Assembly (NCBI RefSeq): GCF_017355205.1
Contig: NZ_JADIJK010000006.1
Span: forward strand, 62,001 to 126,000
Direction of reading: 5' to 3'
Origin: Bacillus sp. SD088
GTDB taxonomy: Bacteria > Bacillota > Bacilli > Bacillales > Bacillaceae_C
Length of the DNA stretch: 64,000 nt
Below the pieces are notes generated by a model that was given only the letters and a program-made list of their open reading frames with translations, made no database searches and was not told the DNA's origin. Below are positions 52,301-61,500 of this stretch, piece by piece (within the stretch, counting starts at the first letter, position 1; every line of letters starts with the position of its first letter). The translations under genes and the position numbers were made by a program.

Positions 52301-55300
52301 ATGAGAAGATTAGGAAGGCCAGCTGCATTACCAAGTATTGTTTGTCTCATGTTTGCAATGGTTTTGGTACCGTTTGAACAGGTTCACGGGGCTTCAACTG
52401 GTCATTCATCTCATACCAATACGCCCAAGGCTGATTTTTTTACTTCATTTGAAAAGGAGGATCCCCAGCTGACATGGAAGGATACAGTTGAAACCACTTC
52501 TGACGGGGAAGAGAAAGCATCAGGTATTGATGGAAACATTCCTCCAGCATCTTCTCCAACACCCATGAAATCCCATATTGGGGATGGGCCAACTAACAGT
52601 TATGTCGCAAAGACAAATGTTGGTTGGACTGGAAAGAAGGCGTTAACGTATGCGGGAACACATCTTAATGAAGGGAGGGCATACTCCTATAACAAACTGT
52701 TAGATGTTGATATTAAGGTGACGCCGGAAACGCAGTTGTCGTATTATATCCACCCAGAGTTTGTGGATAAAGAGCAGATGGATTATTCTAGCACCTATGT
52801 ATCTATTGATTTAGCATTCACAGATGGAACTTACTTAAGTGACCTTAGTGCGAAAGATCAACACGGGGCGGAATTGCGACCTGAAGCACAAGGCAAGTCT
52901 AATACCTTATTTCCGAATCAGTGGAATTATCGTTTGTCAGACATCGGGAAGGTCGCATCTGGAAAAACAATTAAAAGAATTTTGGTGGCTTATGATAATC
53001 CGAACGGTCCAGGGGAATTTAAAGGTAGCATTGATGATATTAGCATCATAGGCCAACCAGAACAAAAAAACTACTCAAGCCCGATTGATTATGTAAATAT
53101 CTTTAGGGGGACAAACAATAATAGAGAGTTTTCACGAGGTAACAACATCCCGGCAGTTGCGGTACCACATGGATTTAATTTCTGGATTCCAGTGACGGAC
53201 GCAGGTGATAGGCGATGGATGTACAAATATCAGCAGGACAATAATGAAGATAATTTTCCCGAAATTCAAAGCTTTTTGCTTAGTCACTCTCCGAGTCCAT
53301 GGGTAGGTGATGGTGATCGTCAGACATTTCAAATCATGCCTTCTGCTTCGGAAGCAGATCTGCCACCCTTAAATCGTGACAAACGAGCACTGCCCTTCAA
53401 GCATGAGAATGAAATCGCAAAACCTAATTATTACAGTGTGACCTTTGAAAATGGTATTCAAACGGAGATTACACCGACCAACCATGCAGCGATGTTCCAT
53501 TTTACATTCAAGGAAGATGTTTCTGACTTGATTTTTGACAACTTCAACAATGATGGCGGCTTGACACTTGAAGCGGATAAACAACACATCCAAGGATACA
53601 CAGATGTGGGTACGAAAACCCCAGGAGCAACGAGAATGTTCTTCTATGCAACATTTGATAAACCAGTCACGAAAAGTGGGAAATTAACTGGTGAAGATCG
53701 TGACAATGTTGCTGGTTACTTCCGTTTTGATACTTCAGGGAGTGATAAAACCATCACGATGAAAATTGGCACATCACTTATCAGCATGGATCAAGCGAAG
53801 AAAAACTTAAATCAAGAAATTCATCAGAACGACACGTTTGCATCAGTCAAAGAAAGAGCAAAGGAAGACTGGAACAGCCTATTGCAAAAAGTTGAAGTCG
53901 AAGGGGCGACAGATCAGGAACTCGTTACGTTGTACTCCAATTTGTATCGACTCTATCTCTATCCAAATATGTTGTATGAAAATACAGGAACAATGGAAAA
54001 ACCTGTATATGAATACGCAAGCCCTTTCTCTGATCTGGATGGAAAACCAACGGAAACCAAAACCGGCGCGAAAATAGTCAAAGGAAAACCATATGTTAAT
54101 AATGGTTTTTGGGATACGTATAGAACCGCATGGCCAGCCTATAGTTTATTGTCACCGGAAAAAACAGGTGAAATGATTGACGGTTTTCTTCAAGCATATG
54201 AACAAGGTGGTTGGATTCCAAGATGGTCTAGTCCTGGTCATGGAGGAGGAATGACGGGGACAAGTGCGGATGTCGCCTTTACGGATGCATATCTTAAAGG
54301 TGTTAGTAATTTTGATGTATCAAGCTTTTACGAAGCGGCAATCAAAGACGGATCCGTTGTAAGTCATAATCAGAAAACAGGAAGAAATGGTCTCGCGACA
54401 TCGATTTTTAATGGTTACACAAGTACCGATATCGGTGAAGGGATGTCTTGGGCGATAGAAGGCTACCTTAATGATTTTGCGATCGCGTCTATTTCTAAGG
54501 AACTTGCTGAACAGACGGATGAAAATGATCCGAAATATGATCAATATATTACCAATTACAAGTACTTTATCAATCGAGCGCAAAACTATGTGAATATATT
54601 CAATCCGGAAGTGGAGTTTTTCATGGGGAAAGACTCTACGGGAAAGTGGAGAACGACTGCCGACAAATTTGACCCGAAAGATTGGTTAGGGGCAGATTAT
54701 GTCGAAACGAACGCATGGGGCACGGCTTTCTCCGTTCCACAGGATGGGCAAGGGTTAGCTAATCTTTACGGTGGAAAAAAGGAGCTGGCGAAAAAGCTGG
54801 ATACTTTTTTTGCGACTGAAGAGACAGCTTTACATCTCGGCGGGCGTGATAATCCCATTCACGAAATGAGAGAAGCCCGAGATGTACGAATGGGAATGTA
54901 TGGTCATAGTAACCAAGGCGCTTATCACATCATCTATATGTATGATTATGCGGGTCAGCCTTGGAAAGCCCAGGCAAAGATTCGGGAAGTATTATCTCGG
55001 CTTTATGTTGGAAGTGAAATCGGTCAGGGGTATGTTGGTGATGATGACAACGGAGCAGCGTCTTCTTGGTATATCTTGAGTGCGGCGGGTTTTTATCCAC
55101 TTCGTGCAGGTACATCTTCTTATGCAATCGGTGCTCCTTATTTTGAAAAAATGACGATTCATTTGGAAAATGGAAAAGACATTGTGATCAATGCACCTGA
55201 AGTCAGTGACACGAACAAATATATTCAAAGTTTGAAAGTGAATGGGAAACCATACAATTCATTGAGCATTGATCATAAGGATCTTGCCAATGGTGCAATA

Positions 55301-57523
55301 TTAGAGTTTGAAATGGGACCTGAGCCATCTAAATGGGGTACTGGTAAAGATGCAGTTCCATCATCGATTACCCCAACGGCAGCGGATGGGTCGTCATTGC
55401 TGCCTGATCCAATGGTTGATTTGACTGATAGAGGGAGTGGGCAATCCTATGATAGTAGTGGAACGATAGCCAAAGCGCTTTTTGACAATTCATCCGATAC
55501 ATCACTAACTTTGAAGGGAAAGGATCCCTGGGTCCAATACAATTTTACAGATGAAGCCCAAAAGGCGTTAATGTACACGATTACTAGCTCTGCTGATGAC
55601 TCGTCACAAGATCCGAAAAATTGGATATTAATCGGATCCAAAGACGGGGAAAGTTGGAGCATTCTTGATAAAAGAAACGATGAAAGCTTCAAATGGCGGC
55701 AGTATACCAAGCCGTTTACAATTCAGAACCCGGGTAATTATGCTTTTTACAGATTGATTATCAAGGGAAATGGCGGAGCAACGTCCACCACTGTAGCGGA
55801 ACTTGAACTGCTTGGCCATAGGGATCTCGAAGCAAAATTTGCTCAAGTAGAGAAGGGTTATCAGGGATATGTAGAGTCCGGAGATATTAAAGGATCTGCT
55901 GAAAAACAGTTGTCCCAATCGTTGCACGAAGCACAAGACAATTTTAAAAATGATAAAAATAAGGAGGCTATCCAGCAATTAAAGGATTTTCTAAAACAAA
56001 TGAAGGAAGCTAAAACTGGGGAAATCTCTGAAAAGGCGAAAACTCAATTAACGCCAGATATTCACGCATTGATCGAGTTGATATCAAATGTGACCATTCA
56101 ACCACCTGAAGGTGATTGGGAGTATCATGAAGAGGTTGAAAAGATAACGGTATTCGAGATTTCCGACCTTGAAAGCGATGCAATTGAGCCCGGCGAGGAT
56201 GCTATCGTAACCGCTTCTGTGAAAAATATCGGTTTAGTTGCAGGTGATGAGGAGATAAATTTTTATTTTGATGATAAGCTTGTCGATTCTGAGACAGTCA
56301 GCCTGAAACCAGGAGAGAGCAAAAAGGTGACGTTTACAGTTCACGATGTGTCACCAGGCGTGCATCAGATAAAAATGAATAATCAAACGACTACGCTAAA
56401 AGCTTTATACGCCGAAAACCCCGTATTGTCATTACATTTTGACGAGGACGGAGATACTGTTAAAGATTCCTCCCCATACGGATTAGAGGGTAAATTACAT
56501 GGGAATATCTCACGAGTTCAAGGCCAATTCGGCAAGGCAGTGAAGCTTGATGGGGGATGGATTGAAATTCCCGACAATAGTTTATTAAATGGTGAGGATG
56601 CTTTTACCATCACTGCTTGGGTGAATCTGGAAAATCCCGAAGCCAACCAAAAGATTTTGGGTAAAACCACCACAAATGATGGGTATATGTTGGGCGTACA
56701 GGGTGGAAAGCTTTATCCAGAATTATGGGACGCTGGTGGTCATCATCATACCTTTGAAGATGGATCTATTCCAGCTAACCAATGGGTTCATATTGCCCTT
56801 ACATGGGAAGCAGGTGGAAGATTCATAGGGTATGTTAACGGTGAAGAGGTTAAGAATGTGTCCGCAAGTTCCGATCCTGTTAAAGACAACAACAATCCGT
56901 TCATTATCGGCGGCGCACCGTGGGATACGGAAGCATTCCAGATGAAAGGGTTGATTGATGAAGTCCATATCTACAAAAGAGTGCTAGAATCGGATGAAAT
57001 TCAACCGAATTTAAAAATTAATGTAATGATGAACGGTAAAACTCTTGAAAACGGAATAAAAGTACCCGATAGCACAACCGCAACATTCAGCTGGGAAGCA
57101 CAAGATGATTTGGCTAAGGTATCTGCAACCTTTGATGGTGAGGTATATGAGGAAGGAGCTTCCATAGATTTGGCAGGAAAGACTGGAGAGCATACATTGG
57201 TTGTGACCGCTATTAACTCAGGAGGAATTAAGCAAAAAACCTATGTACTGAACGTGACGACAAGCGTATCCGACATGCAGACACTTGTTGAAAGATATGA
57301 AAAATCAGGGGCGATCAAAAATAAAGACGCTGCTCACGCATTGGATTTGCAATTGACAACAATAGAACAATTCGAGAAAAACGAGGCCACAGACAAAGTG
57401 CTGAAACACTTAAAAGGTTTTGAAGTATTAGTGGATGATCAGAAAAAGAACAAAGTGATTTCTGAAGATGCATACACCGCATTGAAGGCAGATGCTAATT
57501 ATTTGAAGAAGAAATGGCAATAA
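52301..57523 (+). CDS. Secreted GH92 alpha-1,2-mannosidase, multidomain
   Basis: A 1740-residue exported protein. The signal peptide ends near the ASTG after FEQVHGA. The GH92 module spans about residues 260-1010: YVNIFRGTNNNREFSRGNNI, FWDTYRTAWPAYSLLSPEKT, HGGGMTGTSADVAFTDAYLK and GDDDNGAASSWYILSAAGFY. Then come an F5/8-type C domain (about 1050-1170), a helical FIMAH-like region, a CARDB-like Ig domain, a LamG-like jellyroll (about 1370-1560), a short Ig-like part and a C-terminal FIMAH-like helical domain. GH92 enzymes trim mannose from glycans with calcium. ATG 52301 follows AAAGGA at 8 bases. No LPXTG motif is seen. Confidence 0.92.
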   Translation: MRRLGRPAALPSIVCLMFAMVLVPFEQVHGASTGHSSHTNTPKADFFTSFEKEDPQLTWKDTVETTSDGEEKASGIDGNIPPASSPTPMKSHIGDGPTNSYVAKTNVGWTGKKALTYAGTHLNEGRAYSYNKLLDVDIKVTPETQLSYYIHPEFVDKEQMDYSSTYVSIDLAFTDGTYLSDLSAKDQHGAELRPEAQGKSNTLFPNQWNYRLSDIGKVASGKTIKRILVAYDNPNGPGEFKGSIDDISIIGQPEQKNYSSPIDYVNIFRGTNNNREFSRGNNIPAVAVPHGFNFWIPVTDAGDRRWMYKYQQDNNEDNFPEIQSFLLSHSPSPWVGDGDRQTFQIMPSASEADLPPLNRDKRALPFKHENEIAKPNYYSVTFENGIQTEITPTNHAAMFHFTFKEDVSDLIFDNFNNDGGLTLEADKQHIQGYTDVGTKTPGATRMFFYATFDKPVTKSGKLTGEDRDNVAGYFRFDTSGSDKTITMKIGTSLISMDQAKKNLNQEIHQNDTFASVKERAKEDWNSLLQKVEVEGATDQELVTLYSNLYRLYLYPNMLYENTGTMEKPVYEYASPFSDLDGKPTETKTGAKIVKGKPYVNNGFWDTYRTAWPAYSLLSPEKTGEMIDGFLQAYEQGGWIPRWSSPGHGGGMTGTSADVAFTDAYLKGVSNFDVSSFYEAAIKDGSVVSHNQKTGRNGLATSIFNGYTSTDIGEGMSWAIEGYLNDFAIASISKELAEQTDENDPKYDQYITNYKYFINRAQNYVNIFNPEVEFFMGKDSTGKWRTTADKFDPKDWLGADYVETNAWGTAFSVPQDGQGLANLYGGKKELAKKLDTFFATEETALHLGGRDNPIHEMREARDVRMGMYGHSNQGAYHIIYMYDYAGQPWKAQAKIREVLSRLYVGSEIGQGYVGDDDNGAASSWYILSAAGFYPLRAGTSSYAIGAPYFEKMTIHLENGKDIVINAPEVSDTNKYIQSLKVNGKPYNSLSIDHKDLANGAILEFEMGPEPSKWGTGKDAVPSSITPTAADGSSLLPDPMVDLTDRGSGQSYDSSGTIAKALFDNSSDTSLTLKGKDPWVQYNFTDEAQKALMYTITSSADDSSQDPKNWILIGSKDGESWSILDKRNDESFKWRQYTKPFTIQNPGNYAFYRLIIKGNGGATSTTVAELELLGHRDLEAKFAQVEKGYQGYVESGDIKGSAEKQLSQSLHEAQDNFKNDKNKEAIQQLKDFLKQMKEAKTGEISEKAKTQLTPDIHALIELISNVTIQPPEGDWEYHEEVEKITVFEISDLESDAIEPGEDAIVTASVKNIGLVAGDEEINFYFDDKLVDSETVSLKPGESKKVTFTVHDVSPGVHQIKMNNQTTTLKALYAENPVLSLHFDEDGDTVKDSSPYGLEGKLHGNISRVQGQFGKAVKLDGGWIEIPDNSLLNGEDAFTITAWVNLENPEANQKILGKTTTNDGYMLGVQGGKLYPELWDAGGHHHTFEDGSIPANQWVHIALTWEAGGRFIGYVNGEEVKNVSASSDPVKDNNNPFIIGGAPWDTEAFQMKGLIDEVHIYKRVLESDEIQPNLKINVMMNGKTLENGIKVPDSTTATFSWEAQDDLAKVSATFDGEVYEEGASIDLAGKTGEHTLVVTAINSGGIKQKTYVLNVTTSVSDMQTLVERYEKSGAIKNKDAAHALDLQLTTIEQFEKNEATDKVLKHLKGFEVLVDDQKKNKVISEDAYTALKADANYLKKKWQ

Positions 57524-57733
57524 AAAGATCAATACAAAGGAGCGCCTAAAACATTAAGAGGAGAAAAAATGTGGAATCATGATGAATGGTGATACGGATT
57601 TTCTTTGTTGGGTAGGAATTTTTAAATCGTAGCCTGTGGATAAATTGCAGGATGTTGTGGCTGATGCCTAGCCCATAAGTTGTAAGTTCATCGGCGAAGA
57701 TATACGAACGCAGCTGATATTTTACGAAACAAT

Positions 57734-57790
57734 CTAAGCCAATAAAAGTCAAAACTGGACTTTTATTGGCTTAGAATATTTGCTTGTCGT
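57734..57790. repeat. Repeat family B inner hairpin, copy 3
   Basis: CTAAGCCAATAAAAGTC (57734-57750) and GACTTTTATTGGCTTAG (57758-57774) form a perfect 17-bp hairpin. It is followed by AATATTTGCTTGTCG, as in copy 1 (8744-8756). It overlaps the end of the minus-strand DUF6508-like gene and may act as its terminator. Bases 57524-57733 hold no gene. Confidence 0.7.
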
Positions 57791-58208
57791 CATACCATAT
57801 GACCAATGCATTTAAAATCGCTTCTAGCAAACCATTCTCGTACGCCTTTGCAATAGTTCCATCGCTAAATCGCTCGCTGCGCACGACAAATGTAGCTGCT
57901 CGGATCGCATCTGCGGTGCTCAGCTTGTTATTTGGCGAATAGCTTGGAAGCCCATGTTCCATCCAAAAGTACAAAGGGGTCACAGCGCCAATAGTAGATA
58001 ATAGACTAATTGCTTTCTCCACTCGCTCACTATAAGCCGGATAGCTTAATGAATATGTTTGTTCAGAGAGAGACTTCGCACTAATCCATTTTACATCATG
58101 ATCCTCAGCTTCCATCTCTTCTATAACAGAACGCAGCTGCTCCCAGGCATCAGTTTGGGTTCTATCTAGCTGGTTAATAAGTTGAATATCGTCGGGATTA
58201 CCTTCCAT
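57771..58208 (-). CDS. DUF6508-like protein
   Basis: A 145-residue soluble protein of a poorly known family. Typical stretches are HDVKWISAKSLSEQTYSLSY, TPLYFWMEHGLP and VRSERFSDGTIAKAYENGLL, which resemble DUF6508. The final residues DDKQIF and the stop are encoded by repeat family B, so the original C-terminus was probably replaced. A minus-strand AAAGGAGAC precedes the start region. Function is unknown. Confidence 0.6.
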   Translation of the reverse strand: MEGNPDDIQLINQLDRTQTDAWEQLRSVIEEMEAEDHDVKWISAKSLSEQTYSLSYPAYSERVEKAISLLSTIGAVTPLYFWMEHGLPSYSPNNKLSTADAIRAATFVVRSERFSDGTIAKAYENGLLEAILNALVIWYDDKQIF

Positions 58209-58316
58209 AATTAGTCTCCTTTGTCAAAGAAAGTATGCTAGTTTGGTCTAGCACAGTATGCTAGGGGAGATCGGCATGGCGATTATTTAAGCTTCTTTAG
58301 CCCTCTTCCCAGCTGC

Positions 58317-59323
58317 TTAGGAATTAGTAGATTCCCCGCCATCTACATGTAATACTTGACCCGTTACTAATTGAGAATCGTCTGAAGCTAGATAGACAAA
58401 TGTCGGTGCTAATTCGAATGGTTGGCCGATCCGATTAAATAGATTAGGTCCATGTAAGGAGTTAATATCAGAAGAAAAGCTTGCGGGAATAAGCGGTGTC
58501 CATATTCTCCCTGGCGCGATCGCATTTACACGAATATTTTGATTGGCAAGGCTTTTGGCTAGTGAACGTGTCCAGCCCACGATCGCTCCTTTGGTTGCCG
58601 AATAATCAATTAATAACGGTTCCCCTGCATATGTGACGACGGAAGTTGTGCCGATAATAGAGCTTCCTGGTTTTAAATAAGGCAAAGCCGCCTTGGTCAT
58701 ATAAAAATGAGAGTAAATATTTACTTTAAACGTTTCATCGAATTGCTCATCTGTAATATCAAGTAAACTATTTTGTTGAAATTGGACGCCTACATGATTA
58801 CAGAGTATATCTAATTTGCCGAATGTACGAATCGTTTCTGTTACGACAGCCTTACAATGTTGCTTTTCCTTTAAATCTCCAGGCAGTAACAGACAGCGTT
58901 GACCAAGCTTCTCTATCCGTGCTTTTGTTCGATTGGCATCGTCATGTTCATCGAGATAGGCAATGGACACATCTGCCCCTTCTTTCGCAAAGGCGATAGC
59001 GGCTCAGCGCCCATCCCACTATCTCCCCCCGTTATTAAAGCAACCTTGTGCTTTAACTTTCCGCTTCCTTTATAATGTGGGTTTTCGATAATTGGTTTGG
59101 GGACCATTAAATCCTCATGTCCAGGTTGTCTAAGTTGTCGTTGTTCGGGATGACTTAACGGGACCTCTTCATATTTTGTTATTTTACCATAGTTTGGATA
59201 AAGGGGATAAGGGTCTGTTAGTTGATTGTCCGCAAACCACTTTTGATAAGCACGTAATTCTTGTAATTCTTCCTCTGTGATCCTATGTTTTTCGTTATCT
59301 CCATCCGTCCGCTTGTTAGGCAA
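58317..59323 (-). pseudogene. Frameshifted SDR oxidoreductase (YhdF/YdaD-like)
   Basis: Two overlapping frames together make a full NAD(P)-dependent short-chain dehydrogenase of the general-stress YdaD/YhdF type. The first frame (59323 to about 59000) has NQLTDPYPLYPNYGK, KLKHKVALITGGDSGMG. The second continues with [15 protein letters not shown] sequence, the catalytic YSATKGA and VLHVDGGE at the end. At about 58990-59010, 8 bases stand where 9 (codons for R-A-V) are expected, a 1-base deletion. Either a recent pseudogene or a sequencing error. Confidence 0.8.
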
Positions 59324-59460
59324 TTGTATAACCTCCCATTCATCTTTATCTTATGTACTGTATGATTGGGCGAACGTTTAGTGCGTGTCTAGATTTTCTC
59401 ACATAGACTTGCTCCAATACATCCATTGATACGTAAGATACGAAAAAGGGGGTGACACCA

Positions 59461-59631
59461 TTGCGTGTCATGTTCAATCCTGTCATAAAATGGCTGTTAG
59501 TCAATCAATCTAATGAAAAAGTAAGGATGGAGTATCTCCAATATAGCTGGCCGACGTCAGTGATAGCCAGAAGGCCACCTTATTACACAAATCCTCAGTA
59601 TGAACCTTACTATCCGCTTGTTAAAGGGTGA
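59461..59631 (+). CDS. Small Pro/Tyr-rich protein, 56 residues
   Basis: TTG 59461 opens MRVMFNPVIKWLLVNQSNEK and ends PYYTNPQYEPYYPLVKG. The ribosome site AAAGGGGGTGA (59446-59456 region) is strong and well placed, which is the main support. The P/Y-rich tail resembles small spore-coat-like or surface proteins, a weak analogy. No family is recognised. It is divergent from the frameshifted SDR and followed by the hairpin at 59644. Confidence 0.5.
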   Translation: MRVMFNPVIKWLLVNQSNEKVRMEYLQYSWPTSVIARRPPYYTNPQYEPYYPLVKG

Positions 59632-59643
59632 TTGCCTGGAAGA

Positions 59644-59674
59644 TCCCCACTTCAAGTAAAAATATAAGTGGGGA
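59644..59674 (+). terminator. Hairpin after the small protein gene (repeat A-like)
   Basis: TCCCCACTT (59644-59652) pairs with AAGTGGGGA (59666-59674), flanked by GGAAGA and ACAACC as in the compound stem of repeat family A. There is no clear T-run. Confidence 0.55.
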
Positions 59675-59858
59675 ACAACCTCTTAAAATACCGCTTGCTT
59701 AGAACATTTAGATGGAAGAATGGGAAGTAATTTTAAATGTACATAGTTTGTGTTTTACCTTACGGGTGTATAAAGCTTGCGTAAGCTTAATTAATGCTTA
59801 ATAATTGAATGAGTGGTATTTTTTTCCAATAATATATTTCAAAAAAGTTGGTGAAGAC

Positions 59859-60392
59859 ATGACAGCAGAATTAAATAGTTTATTTTTAATTGATCAAGTG
59901 GATGACTTAAGCTTAGAGTTTAGTAAATTACTTTCAATGATGAATTATACGAGAGTTACAACACTCGAAGAAGTAAAACAATTGTCCAAAGAAGAACTAG
60001 ATTTCCTTTATATGGATGATGCCAATTCGATTGGAATGCTATTGGCACATATGGTGGCTGTAGAAAAAGCGTATCAGATTGAAACATTTCATAACCGAGA
60101 AGTGACAGAGGAAGAAATTGCTGACTTAAATCCAGCTCTAGAATTAGGGGAAAAAGCTCGCGAACAGATTCATGGTAACAACATTAATTATTATATGAAG
60201 GAATTAACGGATACTCGAAAGCAAACAATTGAAACCTTTAAAACACTCCCAGACGAATGGCTATTTCAACAAACCCCATTTTGGTTTGATCAGCCAGCAA
60301 ACAACTATTTTAAATGGTTCCATGTCTTCGAAGATGAATTGAACCATAGAGGACAAATAAGAATAATCAAAAAAATGATGGTAAAGCAATAA
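59859..60392 (+). CDS. DinB-family four-helix protein
   Basis: A 177-residue DinB/DUF664 protein. Putative metal-ligand histidines lie in SIGMLLAHMVAVEKAYQ and DELNHRGQIRII near the end. The bundle is typical of thiol-dependent S-transferase (bacillithiol transferase) relatives, though activity is unproven. ATG 59859 is likely with GGTGAAG upstream; an earlier ATG at 59805 lacks a site. It is followed directly by the family C hairpin. Confidence 0.78.
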   Translation: MTAELNSLFLIDQVDDLSLEFSKLLSMMNYTRVTTLEEVKQLSKEELDFLYMDDANSIGMLLAHMVAVEKAYQIETFHNREVTEEEIADLNPALELGEKAREQIHGNNINYYMKELTDTRKQTIETFKTLPDEWLFQQTPFWFDQPANNYFKWFHVFEDELNHRGQIRIIKKMMVKQ

Positions 60393-60398
60393 AAGTCC

Positions 60399-60450
60399 GG
60401 GGCCTGTCCCCCGCTGCGTTAATCATTTAACGCAGCGGGGGACAGGCCCC
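60399..60450. repeat. Repeat family C, perfect 24-bp hairpin
   Basis: Bases 60399-60422 and 60427-60450 are exactly complementary with loop TCAT. The ends carry the core GGGGCCTGTCCCCC / GGGGGACAGGCCCC. It is followed by TTTACTTATTT and starts 6 bases after the DinB-like stop, so it could terminate that transcript. Similar cores occur at 20904 and 47769. Confidence 0.85.
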
Positions 60451-60483
60451 TTTACTTATTTGGAGAATTATAGTAAAATTCAA

Positions 60484-60501
60484 TTGTGAAATATTTCACA
60501 A
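60484..60501 (+). promoter_or_regulatory. 18-bp palindromic operator before the SDR gene
   Basis: TTGTGAAATATTTCACAA is a perfect palindrome 26 bases before ATG 60528. TGAAAT/ATTTCA half-sites recur at 62195-62228 before the ABC transporter gene. A TetR regulator gene lies between the two, making it the likely binder. Confidence 0.65.
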
Positions 60502-60527
60502 TATGATCAAAGAGGGAGATGGTATAA

Positions 60528-61268
60528 ATGGGGAAGCTTGTTGGAAAAGTAGCTATAATTACAGGTGGAGCTCGCGGAATGGGAGCTTCGCATGTTCGGC
60601 AATTTGTCAAAGAAGGGGCAAAAGTCGTTTTTACTGATATTTTAGTAGAAGAGGGAGAGGCATTAGCGAAAGAATTAGGGGATAATGCCAAGTTTATTAG
60701 ACAAGATGTTACGAAAGCAAAAGATTGGGATCAAGTTGTAGCTGAAACGGAAGAGGCATTTGGTCCGATCAATATTCTTGTAAATAATGCTGGTATTGCT
60801 TTTCATAAATTGATTGAACAGATGACAGAAGAGGAATATAGAAAAGTGATGGACATTAACCAAGTATCTGTCTTTTTAGGAATGAAAGCAGTACTATCAT
60901 CTATGCGCAAAACAGAAAATGGCTCGATTGTTAATATTTCCTCGATCAATGGTCTAAAAGGATCGGTTGCCGCTGTTGCTTATAGTGCTTCGAAGTTTGC
61001 GGTTCGAGGAATGAATAAATCAGCGGCTTTAGAATTTGCGCCATATGGCATCCGTGTTAACTCTGTTCACCCAGGGGCCATTGCCACACCGATGATTGTC
61101 CAAGAAGATAATAAAGAAATGGTTGAAGAATTCGCCCAAACCATTCCATTGAAACGAATTGCTAAACCAGAAGAAGTGACGAATATGGTTTTATTCTTGG
61201 CTTCTGATGATTCAAGTTATTGCACAGGATCAGAATTCGTTGTCGATGGTGGATCAACAACATTATAA
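60528..61268 (+). CDS. Short-chain dehydrogenase/reductase (classical SDR)
   Basis: A 246-residue NAD(P)-dependent oxidoreductase. The cofactor motif is TGGARGMGASH (residues about 12-18), NNAG lies near 87, and catalytic Ser...YSASK near 139-156. The C-terminus FVVDGGSTTL is typical. Sequence is close to hydroxysteroid-dehydrogenase-type SDRs, but the substrate is not predictable. AGAGGGAG precedes ATG 60528. The palindrome at 60484 suggests control by the TetR regulator at 61501. Confidence 0.9.
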   Translation: MGKLVGKVAIITGGARGMGASHVRQFVKEGAKVVFTDILVEEGEALAKELGDNAKFIRQDVTKAKDWDQVVAETEEAFGPINILVNNAGIAFHKLIEQMTEEEYRKVMDINQVSVFLGMKAVLSSMRKTENGSIVNISSINGLKGSVAAVAYSASKFAVRGMNKSAALEFAPYGIRVNSVHPGAIATPMIVQEDNKEMVEEFAQTIPLKRIAKPEEVTNMVLFLASDDSSYCTGSEFVVDGGSTTL

Positions 61269-61272
61269 TTTT

Positions 61273-61307
61273 TACCCCGCATTAACAGGCCCCACTGATT
61301 AAAGTTT
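61273..61307. repeat. Repeat family A scar (head joined to tail)
   Basis: CCCCGCATTAACAGGCCCC is followed by ACTGATTAAAGTTTCAC. These resemble the head and the last bases of repeat family A with the interior deleted. Confidence 0.4.
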
Positions 61308-61353
61308 CACTATATAAATTCTAGAGAGGCTGATCAATTAGCTTTTCAATATA

Positions 61354-61400
61354 AGACAGGTGAAAAAATGAGCCATTTTCTTCACCTGTCTGTTGTTTTT
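61354..61400 (+). terminator. Intrinsic terminator after SDR gene
   Basis: AGACAGGTGAA (61354-61364) pairs with TTCACCTGTCT (61381-61391), with an inner AAAATG/CATTTT pair and a TGTTGTTTTT tract. Confidence 0.85.
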
Positions 61401-61500
61401 CGCTAGCTATTCTCTCTCAAGCCAGAGAGTAAACTTTTCCAGGAACACAGCGAACTCTCTCTGTGTTTAGACACACCAGCGATTTTACTGACTGCGTCCT

